This document shows, piece by piece, positions 9,438-19,198 of a stretch of DNA of 64,000 nucleotides (positions are counted from its first letter, which is position 1; each line of letters starts with the position of its first letter). Below the pieces are notes generated by a model, which did not search any database, was not told the origin of the DNA, and saw only the letters and a program-made list of their open reading frames with translations. The position numbers and the translations under genes were made by a program. Source of the DNA: Shewanella profunda (lineage in GTDB: Bacteria > Pseudomonadota > Gammaproteobacteria > Enterobacterales > Shewanellaceae); contig NZ_JAKILG010000003.1 of NCBI RefSeq assembly GCF_023283765.1, forward strand, positions 153,138 to 217,137. Reading direction: 5' to 3'.

Positions 9438-9451
9438 TTGATTTGGATCAA
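9438..9451 (+). promoter_or_regulatory. EtrA/FNR site upstream of ompW
   Basis: TTGATTTGGATCAA is a perfect match to the FNR/EtrA consensus TTGAT-N4-ATCAA, 92 bp before the ompW start. It is the only regulatory element I see in the 369-bp gap, and it predicts oxygen-dependent expression. Confidence 0.75.
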
Positions 9452-9543
9452 TAAAATGGGCGCGTTTCTCTGGCAGTGTAAGCCTTAATTGTTAAGGATG
9501 TAATACAAAACAAAAACCTATGTTGTACATATGGAGAATGATG

Positions 9544-10191
9544 ATGAATAAAAATACTGTTTCTGCCGTTATTGCTGCCACCCTTTTAGCTGCTGGTTTT
9601 TCTGCTTCAGTATCTGCTCACCAAGCGGGTGATATTATTATTCGTGCGGGTGTCGTAGTTGTTGCACCAAACGAGTCAAGTGACAATGTTTTAAATTTGG
9701 GTGAGTTCTCAGTCGATAACGACACTCAATTAGGCTTAAACTTTGGTTATATGCTGACTGATAACTTTGGTATTGAACTATTAGCAGCAACTCCCTTTAG
9801 CCATAAAGTTTCACTACCAGCCACTGGTGAAATTGCCGAAACCAAACAATTACCACCAACCTTAGTGGCTCAATACTACTTTGGTAATTCTGAATCGGTT
9901 GTTCGCCCATATATTGGTGTCGGTATTAATTACACTAACTTCTATGACAGTGACTTTAATTCCCATGGTGAATCATTAGGTTTAAGTGATTTAAGTATGA
10001 GTAATTCATGGGGATTAGCTGCGCAGGTAGGTTTGGACTATCAAGTCAGCAAAAACTGGCTAGTTAACGCATCTATATGGTATGCAAAAATTAGCACAGA
10101 CGTTAAATTCACCGCAGGAACTGAACGATACGAATTCGACACTGATATTGATCCATGGGTTTATATGGTCAGCGTAGGTTACACTTTCTAA
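9544..10191 (+). CDS. ompW: OmpW family outer-membrane protein
   Basis: The 215-residue precursor has a signal peptide (MNKNTVSAVIAATLLAAGFS, cleavage probably after VSA) and a mature part beginning with the OmpW-like HQAGDIIIRAGVVVVAPNES. Alternating beta-strands follow, ending in an aromatic C-terminal residue (VSVGYTF) as needed for BAM insertion. OmpW forms an eight-stranded barrel with a hydrophobic channel for small non-polar molecules. Three ATGs stand in a row; the third, seven bases after GGAG, is preferred. An EtrA/FNR palindrome lies upstream and a strong terminator downstream, so the gene is monocistronic. Confidence 0.93.
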   Translation: MNKNTVSAVIAATLLAAGFSASVSAHQAGDIIIRAGVVVVAPNESSDNVLNLGEFSVDNDTQLGLNFGYMLTDNFGIELLAATPFSHKVSLPATGEIAETKQLPPTLVAQYYFGNSESVVRPYIGVGINYTNFYDSDFNSHGESLGLSDLSMSNSWGLAAQVGLDYQVSKNWLVNASIWYAKISTDVKFTAGTERYEFDTDIDPWVYMVSVGYTF

Positions 10192-10209
10192 TAAATTAGC
10201 AATAAGTAA

Positions 10210-10232
10210 AAAGGAGCCAAAGGCTCCTTTTT
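10210..10232 (+). terminator. Intrinsic terminator after ompW
   Basis: AAAGGAGCC / GGCTCCTTT stem over a three-base loop, followed by T residues. Confidence 0.85.
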
Positions 10233-10262
10233 CGTTTTATCGTGATTAACGTTTTACATTGT

Positions 10263-10293
10263 AAAAAAGCCGAAGTTAATTCTTCGGCTTTTT
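10263..10293 (-). terminator. Bidirectional terminator overlapping the SDR stop
   Basis: A-tract, GCCGAAG / CTTCGGC stem and T-tract read as a terminator on both strands. The stop codon of the SDR gene lies in the loop, so its last codons (KKPK) are part of the stem. Confidence 0.75.
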
Positions 10294-11019
10294 GGCCTTC
10301 CAGTGGCGAGTGTTATAGATAAACTCGGGCAATAGCTTGGTTAACCAAGCCACAAGACGCCAACGTTTCGTTACATAGACGCGTCGTTTCCCTTGTTGCA
10401 TCGCCTTGATGATTTGCGCAGCGACCTGTGGCAAAGGCGCAAGCCACATGGCACTTTGCTGCATTGCCGCCTTGTCGAGTAAACCGAGTTGGATATCGGT
10501 TATGGTAATAGGTAACTTTAGGCGCTGGGCGTGCATACTTAAACCTTCAAGGTAGTTTTGCCCAAATGCTTTTGAGGCATGATAGGCCACACTCGGTCCG
10601 CCGCGCAGGCCCGCAATAGAGTTAATTGCCGCAAGTTGTCCATAACCTTGCTCACGAAATAGTCTAAAGGCTGTATTGCAGATCGCGGCAAAACCGCGCA
10701 CATTCACGTCGATAATATCTTGTTCAGGTAGCCAAGGCAGCTCGGGATCGTAGCTGTTGAGGCCTGTATTCACTAAGACTAAGTGCGCGCCTCCTAGGCT
10801 TTGCCAAACACTTTCAAGTTGACTAATAATGGCTTGTGGCTGTTCTATCTGCAGCGCAAATACTTGTACTTTTGTGGGCAGGGATGAGGCAAACTCACGC
10901 AGTGATTCAGGATCTTGAGCAAATAAGGCTAATTCAACCTGTTGTTCTGCCAATTGCTTTGCAAGTTCACGGCTCAAAAGTGAGCTCGCGCCAACAATGA
11001 TTGCAGTTGCTTGGGTCAT
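10276..11019 (-). CDS. Short-chain dehydrogenase/reductase
   Basis: The 247-residue classical-type SDR has the nucleotide-binding motif VGASSLLSRELA, an NTG segment, the catalytic serine in INSIAGLRGGPS, and YHASK with the catalytic tyrosine and lysine. A basic C-terminal tail (WRLVAWLTKLLPEFIYNTRHWKAKKPK) suggests membrane association, as in several bacterial SDRs acting on lipids or ketones. Substrate unknown. It stands alone on the minus strand and is divergent from the lipoprotein gene at 11137. Confidence 0.88.
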   Translation of the reverse strand: MTQATAIIVGASSLLSRELAKQLAEQQVELALFAQDPESLREFASSLPTKVQVFALQIEQPQAIISQLESVWQSLGGAHLVLVNTGLNSYDPELPWLPEQDIIDVNVRGFAAICNTAFRLFREQGYGQLAAINSIAGLRGGPSVAYHASKAFGQNYLEGLSMHAQRLKLPITITDIQLGLLDKAAMQQSAMWLAPLPQVAAQIIKAMQQGKRRVYVTKRWRLVAWLTKLLPEFIYNTRHWKAKKPKN

Positions 11020-11136
11020 AGAGTTATCGACAACGAAATGGTGGCTTATGATAGGAAGATATGTTCATCAAGACAAGATTTATAGCATGGACATGTGGAC
11101 ATCTAGAAGTCTTTATGTATGATTAGGAGAAACGTA

Positions 11137-11571
11137 ATGAGTCAATGGCTAAAGTTAAGTGCACTGAGATTGATGGCGCAGAGATTAACTGCAATAACAT
11201 TAATCGCGGTAACGGGTTTATTGGCGGGTTGTGCAGCACCCAATGCGATTGTCGAAATCAAGGGTGAGGCTATTTACCGTGAGCGTATTGCACTGCCCCC
11301 AGAAGCAAAATTAATCGTCCAATTACTCGATGTATCCAAAATGGATGTTCCAGCCATAGTGATTGCTGAACGGGTTAAACAAGGTGCAGGTACTCCGACA
11401 CCTTTTCGTTTTGTTATTGGACGAGATCAGTTTGAGCAAGGACATACCTATGCGATAGGTGCACGGATAATGCTCGAAGATAAGTTACTGTTTATTAATA
11501 CTCAAGCCTATCATGTCGATCTCAATTCAACTGAGCCAATGACTATAATGCTTGAGAAAATCGGCGAGTGA
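11137..11571 (+). CDS. YbaY/YscW-like lipoprotein
   Basis: The 144-residue protein has a lipoprotein signal with the lipobox LLAGC at about residue 29-33. The mature part reads IKGEAIYRERIALPPEAKLIVQLLDVS, the beta-sandwich pattern of the YscW/YbaY family (type III secretion pilotin fold). In Enterobacteria YbaY is a glycoprotein/polysaccharide-associated outer-membrane lipoprotein of unclear role. The start is set by AGGAG seven bases before the ATG at 11137. It precedes metA by 66 bp on the same strand; no functional link is evident. Confidence 0.8.
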   Translation: MSQWLKLSALRLMAQRLTAITLIAVTGLLAGCAAPNAIVEIKGEAIYRERIALPPEAKLIVQLLDVSKMDVPAIVIAERVKQGAGTPTPFRFVIGRDQFEQGHTYAIGARIMLEDKLLFINTQAYHVDLNSTEPMTIMLEKIGE

Positions 11572-11637
11572 TTTGCTGCAAATATAGATAGCAGACGCGC
11601 CGAATCCGTTGGTATTTACGAACAGAAGAGGCGCGGT

Positions 11638-12579
11638 ATGCCGGTAAAAATTCCAGATCATTTACCCGCGGCAGGGGTTTTAGAATCAGAAAATATTTTC
11701 GTTATGTCCGAAACTCGGGCGGCGAATCAGGATATCAGACCGATGAAGGTGCTGATTTTAAACCTGATGCCGAACAAAATCGAGACAGAAACCCAGCTAT
11801 TACGTTTACTCGGCAACACGCCCTTGCAGGTCGATGTGGATTTGCTGCGCATTCACGATAAAGAATCTAAACACACTTCAATAGATCACATGAATACCTT
11901 CTACCGAGACTTTGAGGATGTGCGCCACAAAAATTACGATGGCCTTATCATTACTGGTGCCCCGCTGGGGCAAATTGATTTTGAAGAGGTGGTCTATTGG
12001 GATCATATCCGTGAAATTATCGACTGGTCCCAAGAGCATGTCACCTCAGTGCTGTTTTTATGTTGGGCGGCCCATGCGGGTTTATATCATCTCTATGGTT
12101 TAAATCGAAAAATATTACAACAGAAGCGTTCTGGCGTATTTGTGCATCGCCGCACTTGCCAGCATTTTCCGTTGTTACGCGGTTTTGATGATGAGTTTTT
12201 TGCACCCCATTCCCGCTTTGCCGAGATGGATGTACAAGAAATTAGACAGCATCCACAACTGCAAGTGTTAGCCGAATCCGCTGAAGCCGGTGCCTATTTG
12301 GTCTTAAGTCGCAATAACCGCAACTTGTTTGTGATGGGGCATCCTGAATATCAAAAATCGACCTTAAATGATGAATATCATAGAGATTTAGCACAAGGCT
12401 TAAATCCGGATGTGCCACAAAACTATTATCGAAATAATGACCCTGAAGCCGAAGCCATTGCCCGCTGGCACAGCCACGGTAGTTTACTGGTGAGCAATTG
12501 GCTCAATTATTACGTTTACCAGTTAACACCTTATGATTTGAGTGATATGACGGCCATGACACCCTGGGAATCGCGTTAA
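11638..12579 (+). CDS. metA: Homoserine O-succinyltransferase MetA
   Basis: MetA acylates homoserine in the first committed step of methionine synthesis. The 313-residue protein matches the family end to end: [11 protein letters not shown] start, [13 protein letters not shown], the [16 protein letters not shown] segment, the catalytic cysteine in [17 protein letters not shown], and [11 protein letters not shown] with the catalytic glutamate/histidine region. Whether it prefers succinyl- or acetyl-CoA cannot be settled by sequence inspection alone. AGAGG precedes the ATG. I see no MetJ box or SAM riboswitch in the short upstream gap. Confidence 0.96.
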   Translation: MPVKIPDHLPAAGVLESENIFVMSETRAANQDIRPMKVLILNLMPNKIETETQLLRLLGNTPLQVDVDLLRIHDKESKHTSIDHMNTFYRDFEDVRHKNYDGLIITGAPLGQIDFEEVVYWDHIREIIDWSQEHVTSVLFLCWAAHAGLYHLYGLNRKILQQKRSGVFVHRRTCQHFPLLRGFDDEFFAPHSRFAEMDVQEIRQHPQLQVLAESAEAGAYLVLSRNNRNLFVMGHPEYQKSTLNDEYHRDLAQGLNPDVPQNYYRNNDPEAEAIARWHSHGSLLVSNWLNYYVYQLTPYDLSDMTAMTPWESR

Positions 12580-12608
12580 ATCACGGGATTAAGTTCTGTC
12601 AGGATATC

Positions 12609-12656
12609 GCGCTTGGTGCTGCTGCAGTGGTCTTATTGATTGAATGCACCAAGCGC
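12609..12656. repeat. 11-bp inverted repeat between metA and the chemoreceptor gene
   Basis: GCGCTTGGTGC at 12609-12619 is repeated exactly inverted at 12646-12656. It lies between convergent genes and may fold in either transcript. It lacks a T-tract, so I do not call it an intrinsic terminator. Confidence 0.6.
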
Positions 12657-12684
12657 TCAGTGGAATAGTGGTTATTTGTAAATC

Positions 12685-14331
12685 CTATAATTTAAATTGC
12701 GTCACCAATTTATCTAGGTGAACCGATAGCTTTTGTAAGTTCGCGCTGGATGCTGTCAACTCGTCGGCAATCTCCGAGGTTTCTGTGGTTAATTGATTGA
12801 TATCTTCGACATTACGGCTTATTTCGGTCACAACCATAGATTGTTCCTCTGTTGCGGTGGCGACTTGAATGTTCATATCGCTGATTTGGCTAATATGTGA
12901 AGTTATCAGTGCTAACGAATCATTAGCATCATCCGCTTGTTTTACCACCATGTCGCTTTGTTCATGACCACGTTTGATCGCTGTAACTGTTTTGGATGAT
13001 TGCTCTTGCAGCTTATCGATCATGATTTGAATTTCATTCGTTGATGATGCTGAACGGCTGGCAAGGTTTCGCACTTCATCCGCCACGACGGCAAAACCTC
13101 GTCCTGTCTCGCCAGCACGGGCTGCTTCAATGGCAGCGTTGAGTGCTAACAAGTTGGTTTGTTCGGAAATACTTCGAATAGTATCTAAAATACTGCCGAT
13201 CGAATTTGTTTGCGTTGCCAGTGAGGCAATATCAGTGCTGATATGTTGAATTTCGATTGACAAGGTGCTGACACTCTGGCGAGCTTTGGCAACGACACTG
13301 GCTCCATTATGCGCTTGATTATCGGCTTCTTTAGCGGCATTAGCAGCTTGGGTTGCGTTATCAGCAATGTTTTCCACTGTGGTGCCCATCTCATGGATTG
13401 CAGTCGCGATTTGTGTGGTGCGATCTCGCTCGTTAATACAGTTTTTGAGGGTTGCCTGAGCTTTGCCCGCCACATCATTTGCCGTATGGGCGAGTTGGCG
13501 AGAGTTGTCTGCCACAGCTTCAATAACGCTGCGTATCTTCACCACAAACTGGTTAAAGTGCAGTGCAATATCGCTGAGTTCGTCTTGCCCTTTTAGGCCA
13601 AGCATATTATGTAAATCAAGTTGATCACTGGCTGAAGAAATATGTTGTTGTAAAAGAGCCACGCGAAGTCGTAGGCGACGTAACATAATGAAGCCTAGAA
13701 GAAGGGAAATGCTCAAACCTATTGCCAATACAGCGAACATTTCTATACGTGTAACTTGATAGTTTTGCTGGCTTTCTACGAAGCTGGCGTTACCTTGTTG
13801 AAGCAATGTGTCAAGAATTGAATCGGTACTTTTTCTCATTATGCTGTAACTAGCCGCAAATTGGTTGCGATAGATTTCCTGCGATTTTTCCACATCACCA
13901 TTTTCCATGGCCGAAAGCATAGGAGCTAGCTCATCGTTTTTGACTTTCTCAAAGAGATCGATCAATTTTTGTACTTCGTCACGAGTATTCGGATTTACTT
14001 GAGCATCACGCGCAGATTTTAATGCCGCATCCATTTCCGGAATGTCCTCAGTGCGGGTTTCATTTACCCGGGTTAATACCCCCTTTTTATCCTTCATTGT
14101 CGGTATTTCTTGCAAGATAATAATATCAATGCCCACTCGCATTCGAGGAATTCGAGAAGCGACTTCAGCCATCGACCTTAGTGGTGTAATGGTATTTTCG
14201 GCGAGTTTTTTAGTCTGGGTTTGCATACCAAATAAGCCTTGAATGGCTGTTAAGCAGATTAAGATAAGAGCAATACAGGGTATAGCAATGACCCCGATAA
14301 ACTGGGTCTTAAGCGTCATCTTATTTAGCAT
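12685..14331 (-). CDS. Methyl-accepting chemotaxis protein (4HB sensor)
   Basis: The 548-residue chemoreceptor has a first membrane helix (about 10-30), a helical periplasmic sensor of about 160 residues of the four-helix-bundle type, a second membrane helix (about 195-217), a HAMP-like linker, and a cytoplasmic coiled coil. The signalling hairpin tip reads [19 protein letters not shown], followed by [15 protein letters not shown]. It has no C-terminal CheR/CheB tether pentapeptide. The ligand is unknown. GGAAGGAAG precedes the ATG. It is a stand-alone gene. Confidence 0.93.
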   Translation of the reverse strand: MLNKMTLKTQFIGVIAIPCIALILICLTAIQGLFGMQTQTKKLAENTITPLRSMAEVASRIPRMRVGIDIIILQEIPTMKDKKGVLTRVNETRTEDIPEMDAALKSARDAQVNPNTRDEVQKLIDLFEKVKNDELAPMLSAMENGDVEKSQEIYRNQFAASYSIMRKSTDSILDTLLQQGNASFVESQQNYQVTRIEMFAVLAIGLSISLLLGFIMLRRLRLRVALLQQHISSASDQLDLHNMLGLKGQDELSDIALHFNQFVVKIRSVIEAVADNSRQLAHTANDVAGKAQATLKNCINERDRTTQIATAIHEMGTTVENIADNATQAANAAKEADNQAHNGASVVAKARQSVSTLSIEIQHISTDIASLATQTNSIGSILDTIRSISEQTNLLALNAAIEAARAGETGRGFAVVADEVRNLASRSASSTNEIQIMIDKLQEQSSKTVTAIKRGHEQSDMVVKQADDANDSLALITSHISQISDMNIQVATATEEQSMVVTEISRNVEDINQLTTETSEIADELTASSANLQKLSVHLDKLVTQFKL

Positions 14332-15086
14332 GTCTTCCTTCCTACTTTTATTTAAAGGCTATTTGATTTGGTATATACAGTTAAATAATAGGGCACTATA
14401 AAATTGAATTAATTATTTGAATTCATGTTCGGTAGTCTCAAACTTCAATACTTTGTTAATTGAGTTCCAGTGGGGGTGTTCTGGATTTATTTGAACAGAA
14501 CAGTAAAAGTTTTGAGCTGCAAAATTGAGCATAGTGGTTTTATAGGCCGCAACCAAATCTTGCTGGTTAAGTATAAGCCTTCTGTTCACTTAGGTTGGTT
14601 TTGGCGCAAAAAAACTTGGTATTTTCGCGGATGACCTCCAAACCTTATTTTTAGCTGCTTATTGATCTAACAAAAGTGGACGATACCAGTGCGAACAGCT
14701 GACTAAATGAGTGTTCCTAATTACCCTGCAGCAACCATGGTAGCCGAACTCAATAAGCTGCTCCTTCGTGCTACGGATGGATTTATGCGTGTCTGCGTTT
14801 GAGGTTGGTTTAGGTGCCTACTATTCTGAACCGCTATTTAGCATATATAGCATTTCTCCTTGCTAATCGACTTGCCGGATTAGCTCCACTCGCTGCGCTA
14901 GATGCAGCTAATACGAAATGTAGCTGTAAATCCTTACTGACAATTTTCACCCGATAAAATCGACACATTAGACCAAGGAATACTTGCTTTACGTTCGCGT
15001 AAACGTCAGAGTGGTTTTATTGTCGATTTTATTAAACGTCCCGAGGCTAGTACTAGGTCTCGTGGTCAATTTAGGTTGGAGCCTGC
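14332..15086. other. 755-bp intergenic region between chemoreceptor gene and atoB
   Basis: No convincing gene in either strand; frames are short and broken. It carries the promoter side of both divergent genes, a 25-bp stretch (14778-14802) that recurs with three changes at 47627-47651, and the atoB-proximal palindrome at 14988-15003. Confidence 0.6.
14988..15003 (+). promoter_or_regulatory. TTTACG-type palindrome, copy 3 (atoB upstream)
   Basis: TTTACGTTCGCGTAAA is a perfect 6+6 palindrome 84 bp before the Ile/Val operon. It is one base different from the copy upstream of tyrR. It resembles, as I recall, the operator of LiuR-type MerR regulators of branched-chain amino-acid breakdown; no such regulator gene is in the window. 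Confidence 0.55.
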
Positions 15087-16277
15087 ATGAGTACTGAACC
15101 GTTAAATCAAGATATCGTTATCGTTGCCGCTAAACGCACCCCAATGGGCGGGTTTCAAGGCAGTTTGTCATCCGTTGCATCACCGACTTTAGCCGCGACA
15201 GCGATTAAAGGTTTGTTAGCCGATACCCAATTGGCGGGTGAACAAGTCGATGAAGTCTTGATGGGCTGCGTATTACCCGCAGGTTTAGGTCAAGCGCCTG
15301 CACGTCAGGCCACTTTAGGCGCTGGATTGCCCTTATCCGTTGGTGCGACCACAGTCAATAAAGTCTGTGGCTCAGGCATGAAGACGGTAATGTTAGCCCA
15401 TGATTTGATTAAAGCGGGCAGTGCAAAAGTGGTGATTGCGGGTGGCATGGAAAGCATGAGCCAAGCGCCGTATCTATTGGATAAAGCCCGCGGCGGCATG
15501 CGTATGGGCCACGGCAAAGTGCTCGACCATATGTTTTTAGACGGTCTTGAAGATGCTTATACTGGCGGGGCTATGGGAACTTTCGCCCAGAAAACCGCCG
15601 ATGAATTTGGTATCACCCGCGAGCAGATGGACGCCTTTGCGCTAAGTTCGCTCGAAAAAGCCAATGCCGCGATTAACTCGGGGGCCTTTAAGGCCGAAAT
15701 TACGCCTGTCATTGTGAGTGATCGTCGCGGTGATGTGACTATCGATACCGACGAGCAACCCGGTAATGCCCGCCCTGAAAAAATTCCTACGCTGCGCCCA
15801 GCTTTTACCAAAGATGGCACTATCACAGCGGCCAACTCTAGCTCTATTTCCGATGGCGCAGCGGCATTGATGCTGACCTCGCGCGGCGAGGCTGAGCGTT
15901 TAGGCTTAACAGTATTAGCCACCATTAAAGGCCACACGACCCACGCCCAAGAGCCTTCACTCTTTACCACTGCACCGGTTGGCGCTATGGCGAAATTACT
16001 CGCTAATATAGGTTGGTCAACGGATGAAGTCGATTTATTCGAAATCAACGAAGCCTTCGCCATGGTGACTATGCTTGCCGTGTCTGAGCTCGGTTTAGAT
16101 GTGGCTAAGGTTAACGTCAATGGTGGCGCCTGTGCCTTAGGTCATCCGATTGGCTGCTCGGGTTCACGTTTGCTGGTGACCTTAATTCATGCTTTAAAAG
16201 CCCGCGGCCTTAAACGCGGTGTTGCCTCGCTGTGTATCGGCGGCGGTGAAGCGACGGCGATGGCCATCGAGGTCTAA
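15087..16277 (+). CDS. atoB: Acetyl-CoA C-acyltransferase (thiolase)
   Basis: The 396-residue thiolase has the acyl-accepting cysteine in [14 protein letters not shown] (about residue 90), the histidine motif NEAFA, and the C-terminal [17 protein letters not shown] and CIGGGEATA active-site loops. As the first gene of a seven-gene operon with isobutyryl/methylbutyryl-CoA enzymes, it most likely cleaves 2-methylacetoacetyl-CoA to propionyl-CoA and acetyl-CoA in isoleucine breakdown; acetoacetyl-CoA is a possible second substrate. A GGAG site precedes the ATG. Confidence 0.93.
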   Translation: MSTEPLNQDIVIVAAKRTPMGGFQGSLSSVASPTLAATAIKGLLADTQLAGEQVDEVLMGCVLPAGLGQAPARQATLGAGLPLSVGATTVNKVCGSGMKTVMLAHDLIKAGSAKVVIAGGMESMSQAPYLLDKARGGMRMGHGKVLDHMFLDGLEDAYTGGAMGTFAQKTADEFGITREQMDAFALSSLEKANAAINSGAFKAEITPVIVSDRRGDVTIDTDEQPGNARPEKIPTLRPAFTKDGTITAANSSSISDGAAALMLTSRGEAERLGLTVLATIKGHTTHAQEPSLFTTAPVGAMAKLLANIGWSTDEVDLFEINEAFAMVTMLAVSELGLDVAKVNVNGGACALGHPIGCSGSRLLVTLIHALKARGLKRGVASLCIGGGEATAMAIEV

Positions 16278-16393
16278 TCGCTAACGTTTTAGTTAAATCA
16301 ACAAGACGGGGCTGGCAAGGGCAATCACTTCCCTTGAGGATAATCATAATATCGCACCGCCAGCCCATCACTCTACAAGGAAAGGATTGCAAC

Positions 16394-17893
16394 ATGACCA
16401 CACAAGTAAAGCATTATATTGACGGCGAGTTTATCCAAGGTACTGGCACATCACAGATTATTGTTACCAATCCCGCGAATAACTCGCCGATTGCCGTGAT
16501 TAATGCTGCCACCAGCGACGAAGTTCACGCCGCGATTGTCAGCGCCAAAGCGGCCTTTAAAACCTGGAAAGAAGTGCCAGTGTCTGAACGCGCGCGCGTC
16601 ATGTTGCGTTATCAACATCTGCTAAAAGAACATCACGATGAACTGGCGACCATTCTTGCAAAGGAAACCGGTAAAACCTTTGAAGATGCCAAGGGCGATG
16701 TATGGCGCGGTATCGAAGTCGCTGAACATGCTTGTAACGTGGCGTCATTATTGATGGGTGAAACTGTTGAGAACGTCGCGCGTTCAATTGACACTTACAG
16801 CTACACTCAACCGCTCGGTGTGTGTGCCGGTATTACGCCATTTAACTTCCCTGCGATGATCCCGTTATGGATGTTCCCACTGGCGATTGCCTGCGGTAAC
16901 ACTTTCATTTTAAAGCCTTCAGAGCAAGATCCTATGACGCCGCAGCGCCTGGTAGAGCTGTTTGTTGAGGCGGGCGCACCTAAGGGCGTATTGCAATTAG
17001 TGCATGGCGATAAAACCGCCGTAGATATCCTGCTGGCAGACCCTGCGATTAAAGCCATTTCTTTCGTCGGTTCTGTGGCTGTGGGTCAATATATTTATAA
17101 AACGGGTACCGATAACTTAAAACGCGTGCAAGCCTTTGCGGGCGCGAAAAACCACTGCGTTATCATGCCAGATGCAAACAAACAGCAAGTGATCAACAAC
17201 TTAGTTGGCGCTTCTGTGGGCGCGGCGGGTCAGCGTTGTATGGCGATTTCGGTTGCCGTGTTTGTTGGCGCCGCTAAGGAGTGGATCCCAGAATTAAAAG
17301 AAGCCTTAGCCAAAGTCCGCCCAGGTTTATGGGACGATAAAGCAGCGGGTTATGGTCCGGTGATCAGCCCAGCAGCTAAGGCGCGGGTGCTTAAACTTAT
17401 CGCCCAAGGTAAAGCCGAAGGCGCCGAGTGTTTACTCGATGGCAGCGATTTTACCGTAGAAGGTTATGAATCCGGTAATTGGATTGGCCCAACCATGTTC
17501 GATAAAGTCACCACTGAGATGAGCATCTACAAGGAAGAAATCTTTGGCCCAGTGCTGTGTTGCATGGAATCAGACTCCTTAGAAGCCGCCATCGAATTAG
17601 TCAATGCCAGCCCTTATGGTAACGGCACGTCTATCTTTACCGCTAGCGGTGCAGCTGCCCGTAAATATCAACATGAAATCGAAGTCGGCCAAGTGGGAAT
17701 TAACGTGCCTATTCCTGTGCCATTGCCTTTCTTCTCATTTACCGGTTGGAAGGGCAGTTTCTACGGCGATCAACATGCCTACGGTAAGCAAGCGGTGCGT
17801 TTCTATACCGAGACCAAGACCATCACTTCCCGCTGGTTCGAGTCCGATATCGCCGTAGCTTCAACGCCAAATATGAGCATTAACCTACGCTAA
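16394..17893 (+). CDS. mmsA: CoA-acylating methylmalonate-semialdehyde dehydrogenase
   Basis: MmsA oxidises methylmalonate semialdehyde to propionyl-CoA with NAD and CoA, the last step specific to valine. The 499-residue aldehyde dehydrogenase has the fold's [14 protein letters not shown] segment, [12 protein letters not shown], and the catalytic cysteine in [11 protein letters not shown]. It replaces the usual catalytic glutamate motif with AFAGAKNH, the mark of the CoA-acylating subgroup. AAGGAAAGG before the ATG at 16394 sets the start; the in-frame extension to 16334 is not supported. Confidence 0.95.
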   Translation: MTTQVKHYIDGEFIQGTGTSQIIVTNPANNSPIAVINAATSDEVHAAIVSAKAAFKTWKEVPVSERARVMLRYQHLLKEHHDELATILAKETGKTFEDAKGDVWRGIEVAEHACNVASLLMGETVENVARSIDTYSYTQPLGVCAGITPFNFPAMIPLWMFPLAIACGNTFILKPSEQDPMTPQRLVELFVEAGAPKGVLQLVHGDKTAVDILLADPAIKAISFVGSVAVGQYIYKTGTDNLKRVQAFAGAKNHCVIMPDANKQQVINNLVGASVGAAGQRCMAISVAVFVGAAKEWIPELKEALAKVRPGLWDDKAAGYGPVISPAAKARVLKLIAQGKAEGAECLLDGSDFTVEGYESGNWIGPTMFDKVTTEMSIYKEEIFGPVLCCMESDSLEAAIELVNASPYGNGTSIFTASGAAARKYQHEIEVGQVGINVPIPVPLPFFSFTGWKGSFYGDQHAYGKQAVRFYTETKTITSRWFESDIAVASTPNMSINLR

Positions 17894-17981
17894 GCTCGGT
17901 GATTAATCGATAAACCACGGCGTCTTTACGGCGCCCAATTTATTCAATAAAAAAGTGACCACAGAGTCATAGGAGAGCCCA

Positions 17982-19139
17982 ATGGATTTTAATTTCAACG
18001 ATGACCAACGCCAGTTTGCCGATCTTGCGCGCCAGTTCGCCGCGGAAGAATTAACCCCGTTTGCCGCCAAGTGGGATGAAGAACATCATTTCCCCAAAGA
18101 CGTGATCCAAAAAGCCGGTGAGCTGGGTTTTTGCTCTCTGTATTCGCAAGAATCCGAAGGTGGCATGGGCTTATCGCGCCTCGATGCCTCGATTATTTTT
18201 GAAGAACTCGCCAAGGGCTGCACCGCGACCACGGCCATGCTGACCATTCACAATATGGCCACTTGGATGGTGACGACTTGGGGCACTGAAACCCTGCGTC
18301 AGACTTGGTCTGAGCCGTTAACCACAGGGCAGATGTTAGCGTCCTATTGCTTGACTGAGCCGGGCGCGGGTTCGGACGCTGCATCTTTGCAAACCAAAGC
18401 GGTGCGCGACGGCGATGAATATGTTATTTCAGGCTCGAAAATGTTTATCTCGGGCGCTGGCGCAACTGAGCTTTTAGTCGTGATGTGCCGTACTGGGCAG
18501 GCGGGGCCGAAGGGGATTTCGGCCATTGCAATTCCGGCGGATGCCGCTGGCGTTATTTATGGTAAAGCTGAAGATAAAATGGGCTGGAATGCCCAGCCGA
18601 CTCGCCAAATCACCTTTGAAAACGTGCGTGTGCCAGTGGCGAACTTGCTCGGTGAAGAAGGCCAAGGTTTTGCGTTCGCGATGAAAGGCTTAGACGGCGG
18701 TCGAATCAATATCGCCACCTGCTCAGTGGGGACGGCGCAGTCGGCTTTAGAGCGCGCAACTCAATATATGAATGAGCGCCAGCAATTTGGTAAACCTTTA
18801 GCGGCTTTCCAAGCGCTGCAATTTAAGCTCGCCGATATGGCGACAGAATTAGTCGCAGCTCGCCAAATGGTGCGCCTTGCGGCCTTTAAACTCGATAGTG
18901 GCGATCCTGAAGCCACGGCCTATTGCGCTATGGCGAAACGCTTTGCCACCGATGTGGGTTTTCAAGTCTGCGATGCGGCGCTGCAAATTCATGGTGGATA
19001 TGGTTATATAAGGGAGTACCCGCTGGAACGTCATTTCCGTGATGTGCGTGTACACCAGATTTTAGAAGGCACTAACGAAATTATGCGCTTAATTATCGCC
19101 CGTCGTTTACTCGATGAAAATGCAGGACAAATCCTGTAA
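17982..19139 (+). CDS. Acyl-CoA dehydrogenase (isobutyryl/2-methylbutyryl type)
   Basis: The 385-residue FAD enzyme has YCLTEPGAGSDA and the C-terminal QIHGGYGYIREYPLERHFRDVRV, with the catalytic glutamate in QILEGTNEIMR. These are the standard acyl-CoA dehydrogenase signatures. Operon context with mmsA, HIBCH and mmsB makes isobutyryl-CoA and 2-methylbutyryl-CoA the likely substrates. A cytoplasmic protein that passes electrons to ETF. AGGAGAG precedes the ATG. Confidence 0.93.
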   Translation: MDFNFNDDQRQFADLARQFAAEELTPFAAKWDEEHHFPKDVIQKAGELGFCSLYSQESEGGMGLSRLDASIIFEELAKGCTATTAMLTIHNMATWMVTTWGTETLRQTWSEPLTTGQMLASYCLTEPGAGSDAASLQTKAVRDGDEYVISGSKMFISGAGATELLVVMCRTGQAGPKGISAIAIPADAAGVIYGKAEDKMGWNAQPTRQITFENVRVPVANLLGEEGQGFAFAMKGLDGGRINIATCSVGTAQSALERATQYMNERQQFGKPLAAFQALQFKLADMATELVAARQMVRLAAFKLDSGDPEATAYCAMAKRFATDVGFQVCDAALQIHGGYGYIREYPLERHFRDVRVHQILEGTNEIMRLIIARRLLDENAGQIL

Positions 19140-19198
19140 GTCTACTCGCAATATGCGTGACTTACAGGTCGGCGATAACTGAAAAGGAGTCTATAAAG

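Noticed and set aside
11572..11637. SAM riboswitch or MetJ box before metA
   Set aside because: The 66-bp gap is too short for a SAM riboswitch and contains no AGACGTCT-like repeat.
12609..12656. Intrinsic terminator shared by metA and the chemoreceptor gene
   Set aside because: Loop of 26 bases and no T-tract on either strand; kept only as an inverted repeat.
15557..16120. 187-codon minus-strand frame opposite atoB
   Set aside because: Mirror frame of a GC-rich conserved thiolase; residue pattern is low-complexity Ser/Ala without a fold.
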